In this document: piece after piece, positions 33,369 through 44,635 of the stretch
Layout: each line of letters opens with the position of its first letter
How positions within the stretch are numbered: the first letter of the stretch is position 1
NCBI RefSeq assembly: GCF_012489685.1
Contig: NC_080042.1
Coordinates: forward strand, 7,766,852-7,830,851
Reading direction: 5' to 3'
Origin: Lotus japonicus
Lineage: Eukaryota; Streptophyta; Magnoliopsida; Fabales; Fabaceae
Length of the DNA: 64,000 nucleotides
Translations under genes and position numbers: made by a program
The notes under the pieces: model-generated
The model's input: only the letters and a program-made list of their open reading frames with translations
Databases searched by the model: none
Told to the model about the DNA's origin: nothing

Positions 33369-34084
33369 CCCTCAGTTAGCTTTTGGCACGACCCTCACTC
33401 AAATTTTGACACCGCCCTCACTTAAGTTTCCACACCACCCTATAATAAGTTTTGGCACCAACCTCACTAACCTTAATCCTAAACCCTAAACCTAACCCTA
33501 ATAATATGTTTTGATGCCACCCCATAATATGTTTTGATGCCACCCTCACTTAAGTGCGGTCTTGATCTTGTAATACGCTCATTCAAGTGCGAGCAGTAAC
33601 ACCGTATAATTGTTTTAACTGATTCGTTGAATAATCCTGAGTTTTGCACTTATAGGTGCGATCCTGGACTTGTATTTCCCATGTTGCCATTATTTCCAAA
33701 AACTAACACTTATATCATTTTATTTTAGTTGTTCGTTCAATAAACTTTGATATCGCACACAAAAGTGTGACCCGTAACAACTTCTTATTGTTTGAGTTGT
33801 TTCGCACCCATAAGTGCGATCTTGAGGTTGTAATACGCTTATTCAAGGGCGAACTGATTTTATTCATAAAATAACCATACTATTTATTTAAAAGTCTGAA
33901 TACCTGAAGATGTCTCTTAGTCATCGAAGACTTGAGAACAATCCTAATGTCAAGGTGGACTCGAGAACAATTCTCATGTCAACGAGGACTTGAGAACACT
34001 TATCAAGTCGACGTTGACTTGACGACATTTCGACTCTATACAATAAGGATTAAAACTCTATACCTGACTTCTCACACACAACAC

Positions 34085-34378
34085 AACCCAAGTAGAGACT
34101 TCTGGCGATGCATATTTCATCAACTACCAAATGACTGTGGCTTCTTCATATGGGCTGACGAAGCTGGTTTGAAATGCTCTGTTAGGGAATTAGAAGAAAT
34201 GAAGAAGGAATTGGAGAGCACCAAGAGCAAATTGAAAAACCCGATGAAGAAATTGGAAGATAGAAACAGGAAAGTTGAGAATATGAAGACGAAAAATGGC
34301 AAACTACAGAGGGCTGTTGTGTCACTCATGCTGTGTTTGTTGGTTGTAGCTGAGTCGTTGTTCAAAGGGAAATATTAA
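34085..34378 (+). pseudogene. GRF-type zinc-finger protein fragment, copy 1 (open)
   Basis: It reads NPSRDFWRCIFHQLPNDCGF followed by FIWADEA. This fits the second half of a plant GRF zinc finger (RxFxxC...DCGFFxWxDE). A Lys/Glu-rich coiled coil follows (ELEEMKKELESTKSKL...), then a hydrophobic C-terminal segment (VVSLMLCLLVVAESLF) typical of plant GRF/coiled-coil/membrane-tail proteins. The first Cys pair of the finger and any proper start codon are missing. The frame is open upstream only through minisatellite DNA. It is probably not a functional gene. Confidence 0.7.
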
Positions 34379-35366
34379 TTACTGTAACAAGTGCCAGAGG
34401 TTATCTGCAAAATTTATGAAAATTTATGTTACTTGCTGCTTGTTTGGATTATCTGCAAAATTTAAAAGCAAATCGTTAGCTGTTTTTGATCTTGTCAGTT
34501 CAGAAGCAAATTGTTAGCTGTTTTTGATCTTGTCAGTTCAAAATTAAAATGCAAATAAAGTGATAATTGAGAAGGAATCAAATCATAGAAGCATGAAATT
34601 GAAATTTCGAAATTGGCCTTAATATGTTTTGGCACCACCCTCAGTTAGCTTTTGGCACGACCCTCACTCAAATTTTGACACCGCCCTCACTTACGTTTCC
34701 ACACCACCCTATAATAAGCTTTGGCACCACCCTCACTAACCTTAATCCTAAACCCTAACCTTAAACCCTAAACCTAACCCTAATAATATGTTTTGATGTC
34801 ACCCCATAATATGTTTTGATGCCACCCTCACTAAAGTGCGGTCTTGATCTTGTTATACGCTCATTCAAGTGCGAGCAGTAACACCGTAAAATTGTTTTAA
34901 CTGATTCGTTGAATAAACCTGAGTTTTGCACTTATACGTGCGATCCTGGACTTGTATTTCCCATGTTGCCATTATTTCCAAAAACTAACACTTATATCAT
35001 TTTATTTTAGTTGTTCGTTCAATAAACTTTGATATTGCACACAAAAGTGCAACCCGTAACAACTTGTTATTGTTTGAGTTGTTTCGCACCCATAAGTGCG
35101 ATCTTGAGGTTGTAATACGCTTATTCAAGGGCGAACGGATTTTATTCATAAAATAACCATACTATTTATTTAAAAGTCTGAATACCTGAAGTTGTCTCTT
35201 AGTCATCGGTGACTTGAGAACAATCCCCATGTCAACGTGGACTTGAGAACAATTCTCAAATCAACGTGGACTTGAGAACAATTCTCAAGTCGACGTTGAC
35301 TTGACAACATTTCGACTTGATACAATAAGGATTAAAACTTTATACCTGACTTCTCACACACAACAC

Positions 35367-35660
35367 AACCCAAGTAGAGACTTCTGGGGATGCAGATTTC
35401 ATCAACTACCAAATGAGTGTGGCTTCTTCATATGGGCTGACGAAGCTGGTTTGGAATGCTCTGTTAGGGAATTAGAAGAAATGAAGAAGGAATTGGAGAG
35501 CACCAAGAGCAAATTGAAAAACCCGATGAAGAAATTGGAAGATAGCAACAGGAAAGTTGAGAATATGAAGACGTAAAATGGCAAACTACAGAGGGCTGTT
35601 GTGTCACTCATGCTGTGTTTGATGATTGTAGCTGAGTTGTTGTTCAAAGGGAAATATTAA
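35367..35660 (+). pseudogene. GRF-type zinc-finger protein fragment, copy 2
   Basis: Same content as copy 1 (RDFWGCRFHQLPNECGFFIW, then the coiled coil), but an AAA to TAA change after VENMKT (stop at about 35574-35576) cuts off the hydrophobic tail, which is still readable to 35660. Confidence 0.7.
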
Positions 35661-36654
35661 TTACTGTAACATGTGCAAGAGGTTATCTGCAAAATTTATG
35701 AAAATTTATGTTATTTGCTGCTTGTTTGGATTATCTGCAAAATTTGAAAGCAAATCGTTAGCTTTTTTTGATCTTGTCAGTTCAGAAGCAAATTGTTAGC
35801 TGTTTTTGATCTTGTCTGTTCAAAATTAAAATGCAAATAAAGTGATAATTGAGAAGGAATCAAATCATAGAAGCATGAAAGTGAAATTTTGAAATTGGCC
35901 TTAATATGTTTTGGCACCACCCTTAGTTAGCTTTTGGCACGACCCTCACTCAAATTTTGACACCGCCCTCACTCACGTTTCCACACCACCCTGTAATAAG
36001 TTTTTGCACCACCCTTACTAACCTTAATCCTAAACCCTAACCCTAACCCTAAATCCTAAACCTAACCCTAATAATATGTTTTGATGACACCCCATAATAT
36101 ATTTTGATGCCACCCTCACTTAAGTACGGTCTTGATCTTGTAATACGCTCATTCAAGTGCGAGCAGTAACACCGTATAATTGTTTTAACTAATTCGTTGA
36201 ATAAACCTGAGTTTTGCACTTATACGTGTGATCCTGGACTTGTATTTCCCATGTTGCCATTATTTCCAAAAACTAACACTTATATCATTTTATTTTAGTT
36301 GTTCGTTCCATAAACTTTGATATCGCACACAAAAGTGCGACCCATAACAACTTCTTATTGTTTGAGTTGTTTCGCACCCATAAGTGCGATCTTGAGGTTG
36401 TAATACGCTTATTCAAGCGCGAACTGATTTTATTCATAAAATAACCATACTATTTATTTAAAAGTCTGAATACCTGAAGTTGTCTCTTAGTCATCGGTGA
36501 CTTGAGAACAATCCTCATGTCAAGGTGGACTTGAGAACAATTCTCATGTCAACGTGGACTTGAGAACAATTATCAAGTCGACGTTGACTTGACAACATTT
36601 CGACTTGATACAATAAGGATTAAAACTCTATACCTGACTTCTCACACACAACAC

Positions 36655-36948
36655 AACCCAAGTAAAGACTTCTGGCGATGCAGATTTCATCAACTACCAA
36701 ATGAGTGTGGCTTCTTCATATGAGCTGATGAAGCTGGTTTGGAATGCTCTATTAGGGAATTATAAGAAATGAAGAAGGAATTGGAGAGCACCAAGAGCAA
36801 ATTGAAAAACCCGATGAAGAAATTGTAAGATAGCAACAGGAAAGTTGAGTATATGAAGACGAAAAATGGCAAACTACAGAGGGTTGTTGTGTCACTCATG
36901 TTGTGTTTGTTGGTTGTAGTTGAGTCGTTGTTCAAAGGGAAATATTAA
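36655..36948 (+). pseudogene. GRF-type zinc-finger protein fragment, copy 3
   Basis: The most decayed copy. The Trp codon in FFIWADE is TGA, and two Glu codons in the coiled coil are TAA. The hydrophobic tail is still recognisable. Confidence 0.7.
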
Positions 36949-37099
36949 TTAGTGTAACATGTGCAAGAGATTATCTGCAAAATTTATGAAAATTTATGTT
37001 ATTTGCTGCTTGTTTGGATTATCTGCAAACTTTAAAAGCAAATCGTTAGCTGTTTTCGATCTTGTCAGTTCAGAAGCAAATCGTTAGTTGTTTTTTATC

Positions 37100-38428
37100 T
37101 GCAAGTGTACAGAATCTACCCGGTTTTAATTTATCGAACCACAGGGAATTGGAATGTGAATTCAGTTTAAGCCTCGAGTTCACGGTAAGAAAGCGAGTAA
37201 AATTCAGTTTTAAGGTTGATTGTTTAGGTGACTAATTAACAAGCAATTGAAATATAAGTGTGTGAGAACAATGGTGAGCATGCCTTAGGTTCTTGCTTGA
37301 CTAATTCAGTTCTAATCAACCTATTCTATCCACAAAACTCTGAGTCTCTCTTTGATGTTCTAGCCTAATCAATCATCTATTGATGCCTCGCATAGACAAT
37401 CCTCTCAAGCCAAAAGATAGGTACAATACCTTGATAACCTAAACATTTGCTAAAGGCATTAAGCATGCAATTCAGGCCAACAAACCCCAACCCTTCCTCT
37501 ATTCCTAGTAGCAAATATAGAAGAGGTAATCCCACAACAAGTCCCTAATCTATAACAAACTTCTGTTCTATTATAGAAAAGTATAAAGCTAGCACATGTT
37601 CTAACTTGAAACATAAAGCATGGATATGGGATTCAAGGGTTTACTCAGAGGAATCATGAATAGAAATAGGAATTAAGATTAAAACATCATAAGTCTAACA
37701 AAGAACCCAAAGCAAAAGGGGTTTTAGCCAAACAGGCTATAGAATCCATACAAGAAGATAAAGATGAAACCTGAAACATAGGGCTTAGAGAAAGCTCCTC
37801 AAGCTCCAGAACTCAAACCCTCTCTTCTAACTTATGAAAATATGATAAAATGACAAAAGGTTCTAAGAGAAATGTCTAAAAACCAATTTATAGGCAAAAC
37901 AGTCGAGTCTGGGCGCTCAGGCGCCAATTCGGAGCGCCTGAGCGCCAATTCCAGCTGAAAACATGCTCTCTGGATGGTTCCCAGCGCCTAGGCACCAATT
38001 CCCAGCGCCTAGGCGCCAATTCCCAGCGCCTAGGCGCTCCAAGCTCGCTGGAAAGACTTTTTAGCTTCTTTGTAACTTCTCTTCAAGCCTCTTTAACCCC
38101 TCCTTCAATTCCATGCTTCTTGGCCTTCCTTCTCCTTCAGTTTCTGATCTGAAAACAAAACCAACAAGCCAAGGAAAATATCCAGAAGCTCAAAGAGCTC
38201 ATTAGCACAAGAGATCCTTCAATTAACACAATAAAACCATGCAAGTCTTAAACTTACCTAAAATGCAAGAAAACTCCCTATAAAACTACAAAATTACCAA
38301 AACGAAGTAAAGACTCAAAGAAAGATAAAAATGCATGAGAATGCATGAAACACTACATGAGACTCAACAAAAAGACCTAAAACAAACAAAGAAATGACCC
38401 TAAAAACACTACTAAACTAGGGTCATCA
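37100..38428 (-). repeat. 3' LTR of the gag-protease element (left side, 1,329 bp)
   Basis: It starts TGCAAGTGTACAG on the plus strand and ends CTAGGGTCATCA, so on the element's strand it begins TGATGACCCT. The first 190 bp match 59034-59227 with a handful of differences. It cuts unit three of the GRF array. Confidence 0.88.
37905..38045. repeat. GCGCC-rich short repeats in the LTR
   Basis: AATTCCCAGCGCCTAGGCGCC and diverged versions recur about five times, each holding a near-palindrome GCGCCTAGGCGC. Confidence 0.85.
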
Positions 38429-39024
38429 CACCACTATACTCAACGGCAGCTCGCCCTCGAGCATAAAAAACACTCGCTTGCCCTCAAGTGCAAGAAATGC
38501 TCCCAAAACCAGTGCCCAACAAGGAATACTTATCACAAAACCGGGGGATTTAGCAACTACAGCTGGTTCCAAAAGAAAGACACAACAATCCACTTCATGC
38601 AACTTTTAGACAAAGGACAGTATAGAGTCCATCATGAGAAGCATATAGATCTAAAATTCCTAGGATGAGATATATATTTAGTGCACTGAGCACACAAGCA
38701 GTTCATAGGTTTTGGATATCATTCACTCAAGAGCAACAAAGATCAAACATGCACAAATTCAAAGAGACTTTCAAAGGGTTGAAATGTTGGCTTGGTGAAG
38801 TACAAGGTGGTTGGTCCCTAAGGAAGTCTAAAGGTTCAAGCATCTTGAGTGTGGTCCTATTAGTTACCCCGGAGCTTTCAACAACAAACTTTTTAAGAAC
38901 AAGTCTCTTGAACCCTTTTTCAACTTTCTTTTATTCTATTTTTTCCTTTTTGCAACTCCAACTTGATTAGGAGTCTTTTTTTTTTTTTTTTTCTTTTTCA
39001 TCTTTTTTTTTTACACTTGGGGCA
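38429..39024 (-). other. 3' non-coding region of the gag-protease element (left part)
   Basis: No ORF on the element's strand. It has repeated CTCGCCCTCGAGC / CTTGCCCTCAAG phrases (38448-38490) and a long poly-T tract (38967-39012). It is cut at 39024 by the chromovirus. Confidence 0.7.
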
Positions 39025-39710
39025 TGTAAGACCCAAGTTTTTAACTTTATGCCAAGTGAATAAAATTCTTATTCACGATTAGGTTTGATGTATCGTGAAG
39101 GAAAAACCTGAACAAGAGTTTATCGAAAGGAATAAATTTATGAAGGAGAAAGTTCAGGAAAAGTCTAAGGATTTCATCAAAGTTGATAAAAGTTATAGCA
39201 CGATCGATATACGCTTAAACCTAGGGCAAAAACACTAGTAAATAGCTAATTTACACTTAAAGACACGATGGAAACTAATTCCAAAAATCTTCAGAGAAAT
39301 GTTAGAACTTCTCTTAATCCTTATATGACAATCGTTTCAAGGCGAAACTCTAGGATGTACGAACGTCCGATTCCAATCATCGGAAGTTTGCCGAAACTAA
39401 AACCCTGATAGTTCAAGAAACCTAAAATCAACCGACGATGAAGACTTTTTCTATTCGGAGCTTCAAATGAAGATTCCACACGCGTACACCCATTTCTCTT
39501 GATGTTTTCAATCTTTCTTCAGAAGGAAGTTTTCTCTTCCAACATCCACTGCAAAAAGTAACTTATCGGGTAAAATAGATTTACACCGACTTAGAATTAT
39601 TCACCTTAATTCCAAGAAACCTCTTTTGAGTTTTGGAATTCTGTCGCCAAAACCTATCTTAGAATTCACGGAGAATGCAGCCGGAGAAATCGGAATCGCG
39701 AAACTTTCAT

Positions 39711-39740
39711 TTTCCCGCGTTTTCCCATCCTCTATATATA
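39711..39740 (+). promoter_or_regulatory. Chromovirus 5' LTR core promoter (E2F-like site, TATA box)
   Basis: TTTCCCGC (39711-39718) and CTATATATA (39732-39740). Transcription would start about 30 bases downstream, leaving a leader of roughly 3.5 kb before gag. Confidence 0.65.
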
Positions 39741-41981
39741 GCAAGAAAATGAGAAAAATTGCAAAACTTCACCATTTTCTCTCTTAAAACCCGCGAGCTT
39801 CATTGGAGGAGGAGGAGAAGAAGATTTTCGCCATTTCTTGCTTGATCGTCGATCCAACAATTGCTACTTGAAGGTATCGAGGTATAGTCGCTAATCCTTA
39901 CCTCAGATCGTCATTTCCGTAGCTTTTCACTATGTCTTTCTGTGCTCTTAGTTTTGAGGTTTTTGCAAAACGATCCAGATAACTTCATTTTTCTATCTAA
40001 ACATCTTCCCTACGTGCCCATGAGCATGTCTAGCGAATAATACTACGCCGATTCTCGAAAAACTACCGTCGAGTTTCAATTCTGCTCCAAATACCCATTT
40101 TTGGACAAAGTTTCGTCCTTTGGGATGAAAACTATCGCCTTAGCTTAGTGCTAGTAGGATTAGTCGTCATAAACGTCGTTGGTGACGTCCCCATCCAATT
40201 TGCTTTTCAAAATTCCAATTTTGAAATTCTGAGCTAAAAATATTGACCAAAATACCCCTGCGACAGTTTTCGATCCGATAATTTTTCCGAGTTTAGATTA
40301 ACCTTAGTTACGGCTAATAATAACCTAGTAACCAAGTTTGATCGAAGAAAAATCGACACACACAATTACCATGTGTGGCCGTGAGCACCCTAGGAGGAGG
40401 AAGAAAAATTCTTTTTCGGAAAACTTGTCCTTTCGCGCTAGATTATCGTACCTCGGAGTATATGCTACTTCGTGTAACCTTAGGGAGTATTGATTGCTGA
40501 GTTTCTGATAGATTTTGATGGAATTCGGTGTTTTCTTCTCTAAAGGTTCTTTTGAGGAATTTCCTGAAGAACAAGGAGCTGATTGTGAAGGAGCGTTTGA
40601 ATAGAACCCTGGAGAATCTACAGGTGAGGGCTTCTCACTGAACTATTAGTTAATGCTTAGGGTCGACGCATTCGACTTGATTTACTGTTTATGCACTTGT
40701 TTGTGTTTGATTGGGAAAAGTTTTCTGAGGCTTCGGCTGACAATGTAGATGATTCATCTACTGACTGTTTTTGAGATTGAATTACATGGTACGTGCTACG
40801 TGGTTAATCTAGGATGTGTGATATTTGCTTTATATGCTAAGTGCTACGTGGTTATTCTAGGATGTGTTGATATATGTGACATGTTTGTTGACTGTGCTGA
40901 TTTAACTATGCCATTTCACATATATCTGTGGTACTGAGGAGTGAGAATAACGGGCAAGTCATGCCGAATTTTTATGAGAGTTTGGAGAAAGTTTGACGGG
41001 ACGAACGGAGTTCGGGCCTTGTTCTTGTTTTAATGGATCGAGACATTCTTTGGGAGTTATTTGGGGTTATGGGATGTTAAAAACTCATAAGATTTGCGAT
41101 AAGACTAAATGGAAGCTATTTCACAAGGAAAATTCATAAGACCTTAAACAACCTCTAAACCTTTAAATAATGATAACAATCTCGAAGGAAAGCTTAGGTG
41201 TCAAATCTTAGTTTTGGGAAAAGGAGAAGTGTCGTCGAGTCCAAGTGTTGAGAAAGCTGATAAGTTCTGAGTGTGTTGATACTCTTATGCTCGAGAAACA
41301 GTTGTGTTGTTGGGCTATCTGAGAGATAAGCCGGGAAACGGGTAGTTTCCGAGTATGTTGATACTCTTTGCTCGTTGAGCAGTTTTGACCATCGGATAGA
41401 GATGAGTCGGATGATTTGGAGATCATCATGAGAGAATGTGTTGTTGTAAAGAATTGTCTTTTGTCGCAGAATCGACTTTACCTTAGGGTATGTTTTTAGA
41501 GACATTAATTTAGCTAGAACACGTGGCGACGTGTCGAGTGAGTTCGGAGACGTTGTTTGGCTAATCACTTTGCATTGCATGCACTCATTAAGTGGTTTAA
41601 ACACGGTGAGATGCCGGACCACGGTGAAATCCAAAATGGTCATAAGACCCGGATTTCCGCGTAAGAGCGCTGTTAGGTGACTCTTAGTAGCAGACCGAAA
41701 TGGCAGGCCTTCGGGTTTTATGCTGATCTGACTACTGTTGTTGTTGGTATAAGAGGCACGCGGGGCAAAATGGTCCCACCGTGGCTGGTGCTAGGGCTGA
41801 TCCGTTGATGTCCATCCTTTCCGGAATGCATTTGGTTAACTGGGTTAACCGGCATTTGCATTTCATGCAACATGCATACTGACTTAGTTGCTGAGTGTGT
41901 TTGATACTTGTTAATCCTATTTGATGCATGCTATTTGTTATTACTATCGTTTAGATTCATTGTAGAATATACAACCCTAGG

Positions 41982-42590
41982 ATGCTATCTTTAACGTATA
42001 AGCCTAAGCGGCTATCTCTTATCTGTACCTATTGGGATTATTATTTACATAATTCTTTGGAGTTGACCCTCGCGTCTTCTGTGTGTGTTTTGGCGGACTA
42101 CGCCCTTTGTCAGATGTCTTTAGCGGACTGGTTCACAATGGTCCACCCTTCGGGGGGGATTAGGTACGAGATGATAGATCAGGATGACCCCGGTTCGTGG
42201 GTGGTCGACCCCGCTAGCCATCGAGCGACGTACTCGGAGAGGATCATGGAGGATCGTGTAGACAGAGTAGGACACTTGATGGAAGGAGTGCTGAGGAGGT
42301 GCACTGTCAGTTTCAACTTGCCACCCAGCGTGCTTTGCGGACCCGGAGTAGGAGCACCGCCACCACCGTCATCTTCGGATGATGAGGACCCCTCAGAGGA
42401 GGAGCCTGTGGGAGTGACTTCTTCAGAGTCCAGCTCACCCACCATTGCTATCATTGATGATCTTGGCTCGGGCCCTAAGCCCGTGGGGCCAGCACCGGAG
42501 CGCATCGCGGTTGCGAGAGGAGGACGGATAATGTTTATAGACTTTGTCGTTCTGGATTCAGATTCGGACGACGATCATGCTAGCACATAG
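41982..42590 (+). CDS. ORF inside the chromovirus 5' LTR, unknown function
   Basis: 203 codons from the ATG at 41982. I recognise no family. The middle and end are Pro/Ser/Glu/Asp-rich (PPPPSSSDDEDPSEEEPVG). The C-terminus reads VVLDSDSDDDHAST: a hydrophobic core followed by acidic and Ser residues, resembling a SUMO-interacting motif. The 3' LTR holds the same ORF (50699-51307) with four amino-acid changes. The LTR at 59228-63252 has a shortened relative on the minus strand (about 59710-59900) that keeps the start and end regions but lacks the middle and has a TAG. It may be non-coding sequence that happens to be open. Confidence 0.35.
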   Translation: MLSLTYKPKRLSLICTYWDYYLHNSLELTLASSVCVLADYALCQMSLADWFTMVHPSGGIRYEMIDQDDPGSWVVDPASHRATYSERIMEDRVDRVGHLMEGVLRRCTVSFNLPPSVLCGPGVGAPPPPSSSDDEDPSEEEPVGVTSSESSSPTIAIIDDLGSGPKPVGPAPERIAVARGGRIMFIDFVVLDSDSDDDHAST

Positions 42591-43077
42591 TTTTGAGTGC
42601 TGGTGTGAGCTCCTCGAGATAGGATTAGTGTAGGAGTAGAGTCTTAGCTCTGACCGTCATTGTTTTCTTTGGGGACAGGGTAGTTTCCCGCCTATAGCTT
42701 TTTGTGTGGTTCCTCTACGGGGATCACAGAGAGTTGGTTGGGCTAGGAGGTCTTGTTTTAGGCCGTTTGGGCTAACTTATTCTCATTTTTGAAGGTTTGT
42801 GTTGCGAACACTTAACCTTTCCAGTTGGTTCGTACATATTGCCTACGGGCGTTACTTTTCTTATTTTCCGTCACTGGAGGTTTACTCGTGACGTGGTTTG
42901 CTACTTACAGCGGGGGCTGTAATTATTATTGTATATTAGTTCTGTTATCTTTTGTTGTTGAGTTTCATTTCTTTCAGTTTCTAATTCTATTATCAAAAAA
43001 AATAATATTCACGTTTTTCCGCATTAATTTCTTTTTAGTTACTAAAGTGACGCCACCGAAATCGGGGTGTTACATTG

Positions 43078-43095
43078 TGGTATCAGAGCTGGTTG
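43078..43095 (+). promoter_or_regulatory. Primer-binding site (tRNA-iMet) of the chromovirus
   Basis: TGGTATCAGAGCTGGTTG, three bases after the LTR end, is the initiator tRNA-Met PBS. Confidence 0.95.
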
Positions 43096-43285
43096 AGTCT
43101 TTCGGGAGTCTTTGGGGAATAGGTCTTCTGTGCTAGGTTGTGTGACTCTGCAAAGAGTGAAAATTGATTGTCTGCAAGCGATTTTTCGCTTAGAATTGAT
43201 TGAAGTTATTGCTTAATCATATTGTATAGTTATGATAGATGCTATCTTATGATGAGTACTAACTGTTTGTTTCACTTAACAGAAC

Positions 43286-44635
43286 ATGGTGAACACTAAT
43301 CAATTAGCTGAGATGATGGCCACTATGGCCCAAGCTGTGACGGCACAGGCGAATGATAATGCTATGAGGCGTGCTGCTGAGGAGGCACGTGATCAGCATC
43401 AGCGTCAGAGGGAAGTGACACTGGACCAGAACAAAGGCCTGAATGACTTCAGGAGACAAGATCCACCAAAGTTCTCGGGTGGTACTGACCCGGACAAAGC
43501 AGATCTCTGGATCCAGGAAATAGAGAAGATATTTGGCGTATTACAAACTGTTGAGGGTGCCAAGCTGGGCATGGCAACTTATCTGCTGCTCGGTGATGCT
43601 GAGTACTGGTGGAAAGGCACCAGGGGGATTATGGAAGCCAATCATGAAGAGATCAACTGGAACTCCTTTCGAACTGCGTTCTTGGAAAAGTATTTTCCAA
43701 CAAGTGCTCGGGATGAGCTGGAGGCACAGTTTCTAACACTCCGACAAGGAGGTATGTCTGTACCAGAATTTGCTTCCAAGTTGGAATCTTTGGCGAAGCA
43801 TTTTCAATTTTTCAACGATCATGTTGATGAGCGCTACATGTGCAAGCGCTTTGTTAATGGACTGAGGCCTGATATTGAGGACTCAGTGAGGCCGCTAGGA
43901 ATCATGCGTTTCCAGTCTTTGGTTGAGAAAGCCACAGAAGTGGAACTGATGAAGAATCGGAGGATGAACCGTGCTGGAACTGGAGGGACGATGAGGTCGG
44001 GCTCTCAAAATTTTCAAGGCAGAGGGAAATTTCAGAACAGGAGGCCGTATCAACGTCCTGCTGGGAGAGGGTTTGCTTCAGGATCTTACAGACCCATGAC
44101 GGGTGCTGCTGGTGGTTCTGGAGATCAGACTCAGAACAGGGAGGTGACCTGCTTTAAGTGTGGGAAGCCGGGACACTATGCTCGTGCTTGTCCCGACACG
44201 AGACCTCAATGCTTCAATTGTAACAAATTGGGGCATACTACCGCTCAGTGCAGGATACCCAAGACGGAACCAACCGTCAACACTGCTCGTGGAAAGCGTC
44301 TTGCTGCAAAGGCGAGAGTCTACACCATGGATGGTGAAGATACTGAAGGGGTCGATGGGCTGATCAGAGGAGACTACGAGATTGACGGTAATCTCCTAAC
44401 TGTACTTTTCGATTCCGGTGCAACGCACTCATTTATCTCTAGGGAATGTGCGACCGGATTAAGACTTCCTATTACTGCTTTGAGCTTCGATCTTATAGTT
44501 ACCACTCCTGCCAAAACTCTACTTGCTAATACTGCATGCATGTATTGTCCGGTAACATATAAAAATAGAGTCTACCATGCTAACCTAGTATGCCTAACTC
44601 TCAAGAATCTAGATGTCATCCTAGGAATGGATTAG
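43286..44635 (+). CDS. Chromovirus gag and protease
   Basis: 449 residues from MVNTNQLAEM. The retrotransposon gag domain is at about 55-225 (PPKFSGGTDPDKADLWIQE, LLGDAEYWWKG, FLEKYFPTSARDELEAQF). A basic Arg/Gly-rich linker follows, then two zinc knuckles, CFKCGKPGHYARAC (289-302) and CFNCNKLGHTTAQC (309-322), which bind RNA, and the aspartic protease motif VLFDSGATHSFIS (373-385). It ends LDVILGMD at a TAG where this family has a Trp, so TGG to TAG is likely and the ORF originally continued into RT. The start is supported by position, about 210 bp after the PBS. Confidence 0.95.
   Translation: MVNTNQLAEMMATMAQAVTAQANDNAMRRAAEEARDQHQRQREVTLDQNKGLNDFRRQDPPKFSGGTDPDKADLWIQEIEKIFGVLQTVEGAKLGMATYLLLGDAEYWWKGTRGIMEANHEEINWNSFRTAFLEKYFPTSARDELEAQFLTLRQGGMSVPEFASKLESLAKHFQFFNDHVDERYMCKRFVNGLRPDIEDSVRPLGIMRFQSLVEKATEVELMKNRRMNRAGTGGTMRSGSQNFQGRGKFQNRRPYQRPAGRGFASGSYRPMTGAAGGSGDQTQNREVTCFKCGKPGHYARACPDTRPQCFNCNKLGHTTAQCRIPKTEPTVNTARGKRLAAKARVYTMDGEDTEGVDGLIRGDYEIDGNLLTVLFDSGATHSFISRECATGLRLPITALSFDLIVTTPAKTLLANTACMYCPVTYKNRVYHANLVCLTLKNLDVILGMD

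Larger units (their letters stand above)
33369..37099 (+). repeat. Second tandem array: about 2.9 units of ~1.28 kb carrying a GRF zinc-finger fragment
   Basis: Units begin ACCCTCAGTTAGC-like at 33369, 34637 and 35929 (periods 1268 and 1292). The third is cut at 37099 by a retrotransposon LTR. Each unit contains CACCACCCTCACT-type short repeats; a degenerate telomere-like run (near 33475-33505, 34743-34790 and 36023-36070); a ~30-bp minisatellite GACTTGAGAACAATYCTCATGTCAACGTG (near 33930-34020, 35213-35300 and 36500-36590); and a GRF zinc-finger gene fragment. Confidence 0.93.
39025..43074 (+). repeat. 5' LTR of the chromovirus (4,050 bp)
   Basis: Starts TGTAAGACCC and ends GGGGTGTTACA. It has the core promoter near 39711-39740, a long transcribed leader, and an ORF at 41982-42590. 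It matches 47742-51435 plus 55343-55701. Confidence 0.95.

Noticed and set aside
33470..36070. CCCTAAA-like runs as a true telomere or telomere junction
   Set aside because: The runs are short, degenerate, internal to each repeat unit and surrounded by transposons. They are telomere-like motifs, not a chromosome end.
41194..41643. 149-codon minus-strand ORF in the LTR (and its copy at 49911-50360)
   Set aside because: No domain, antisense to the LTR transcript, and conserved only because the two LTRs are near-identical.
42179..42505. Minus-strand 108-codon ORF opposite the LTR ORF
   Set aside because: Mirror of the Pro/Ser-rich sense ORF, no independent support.
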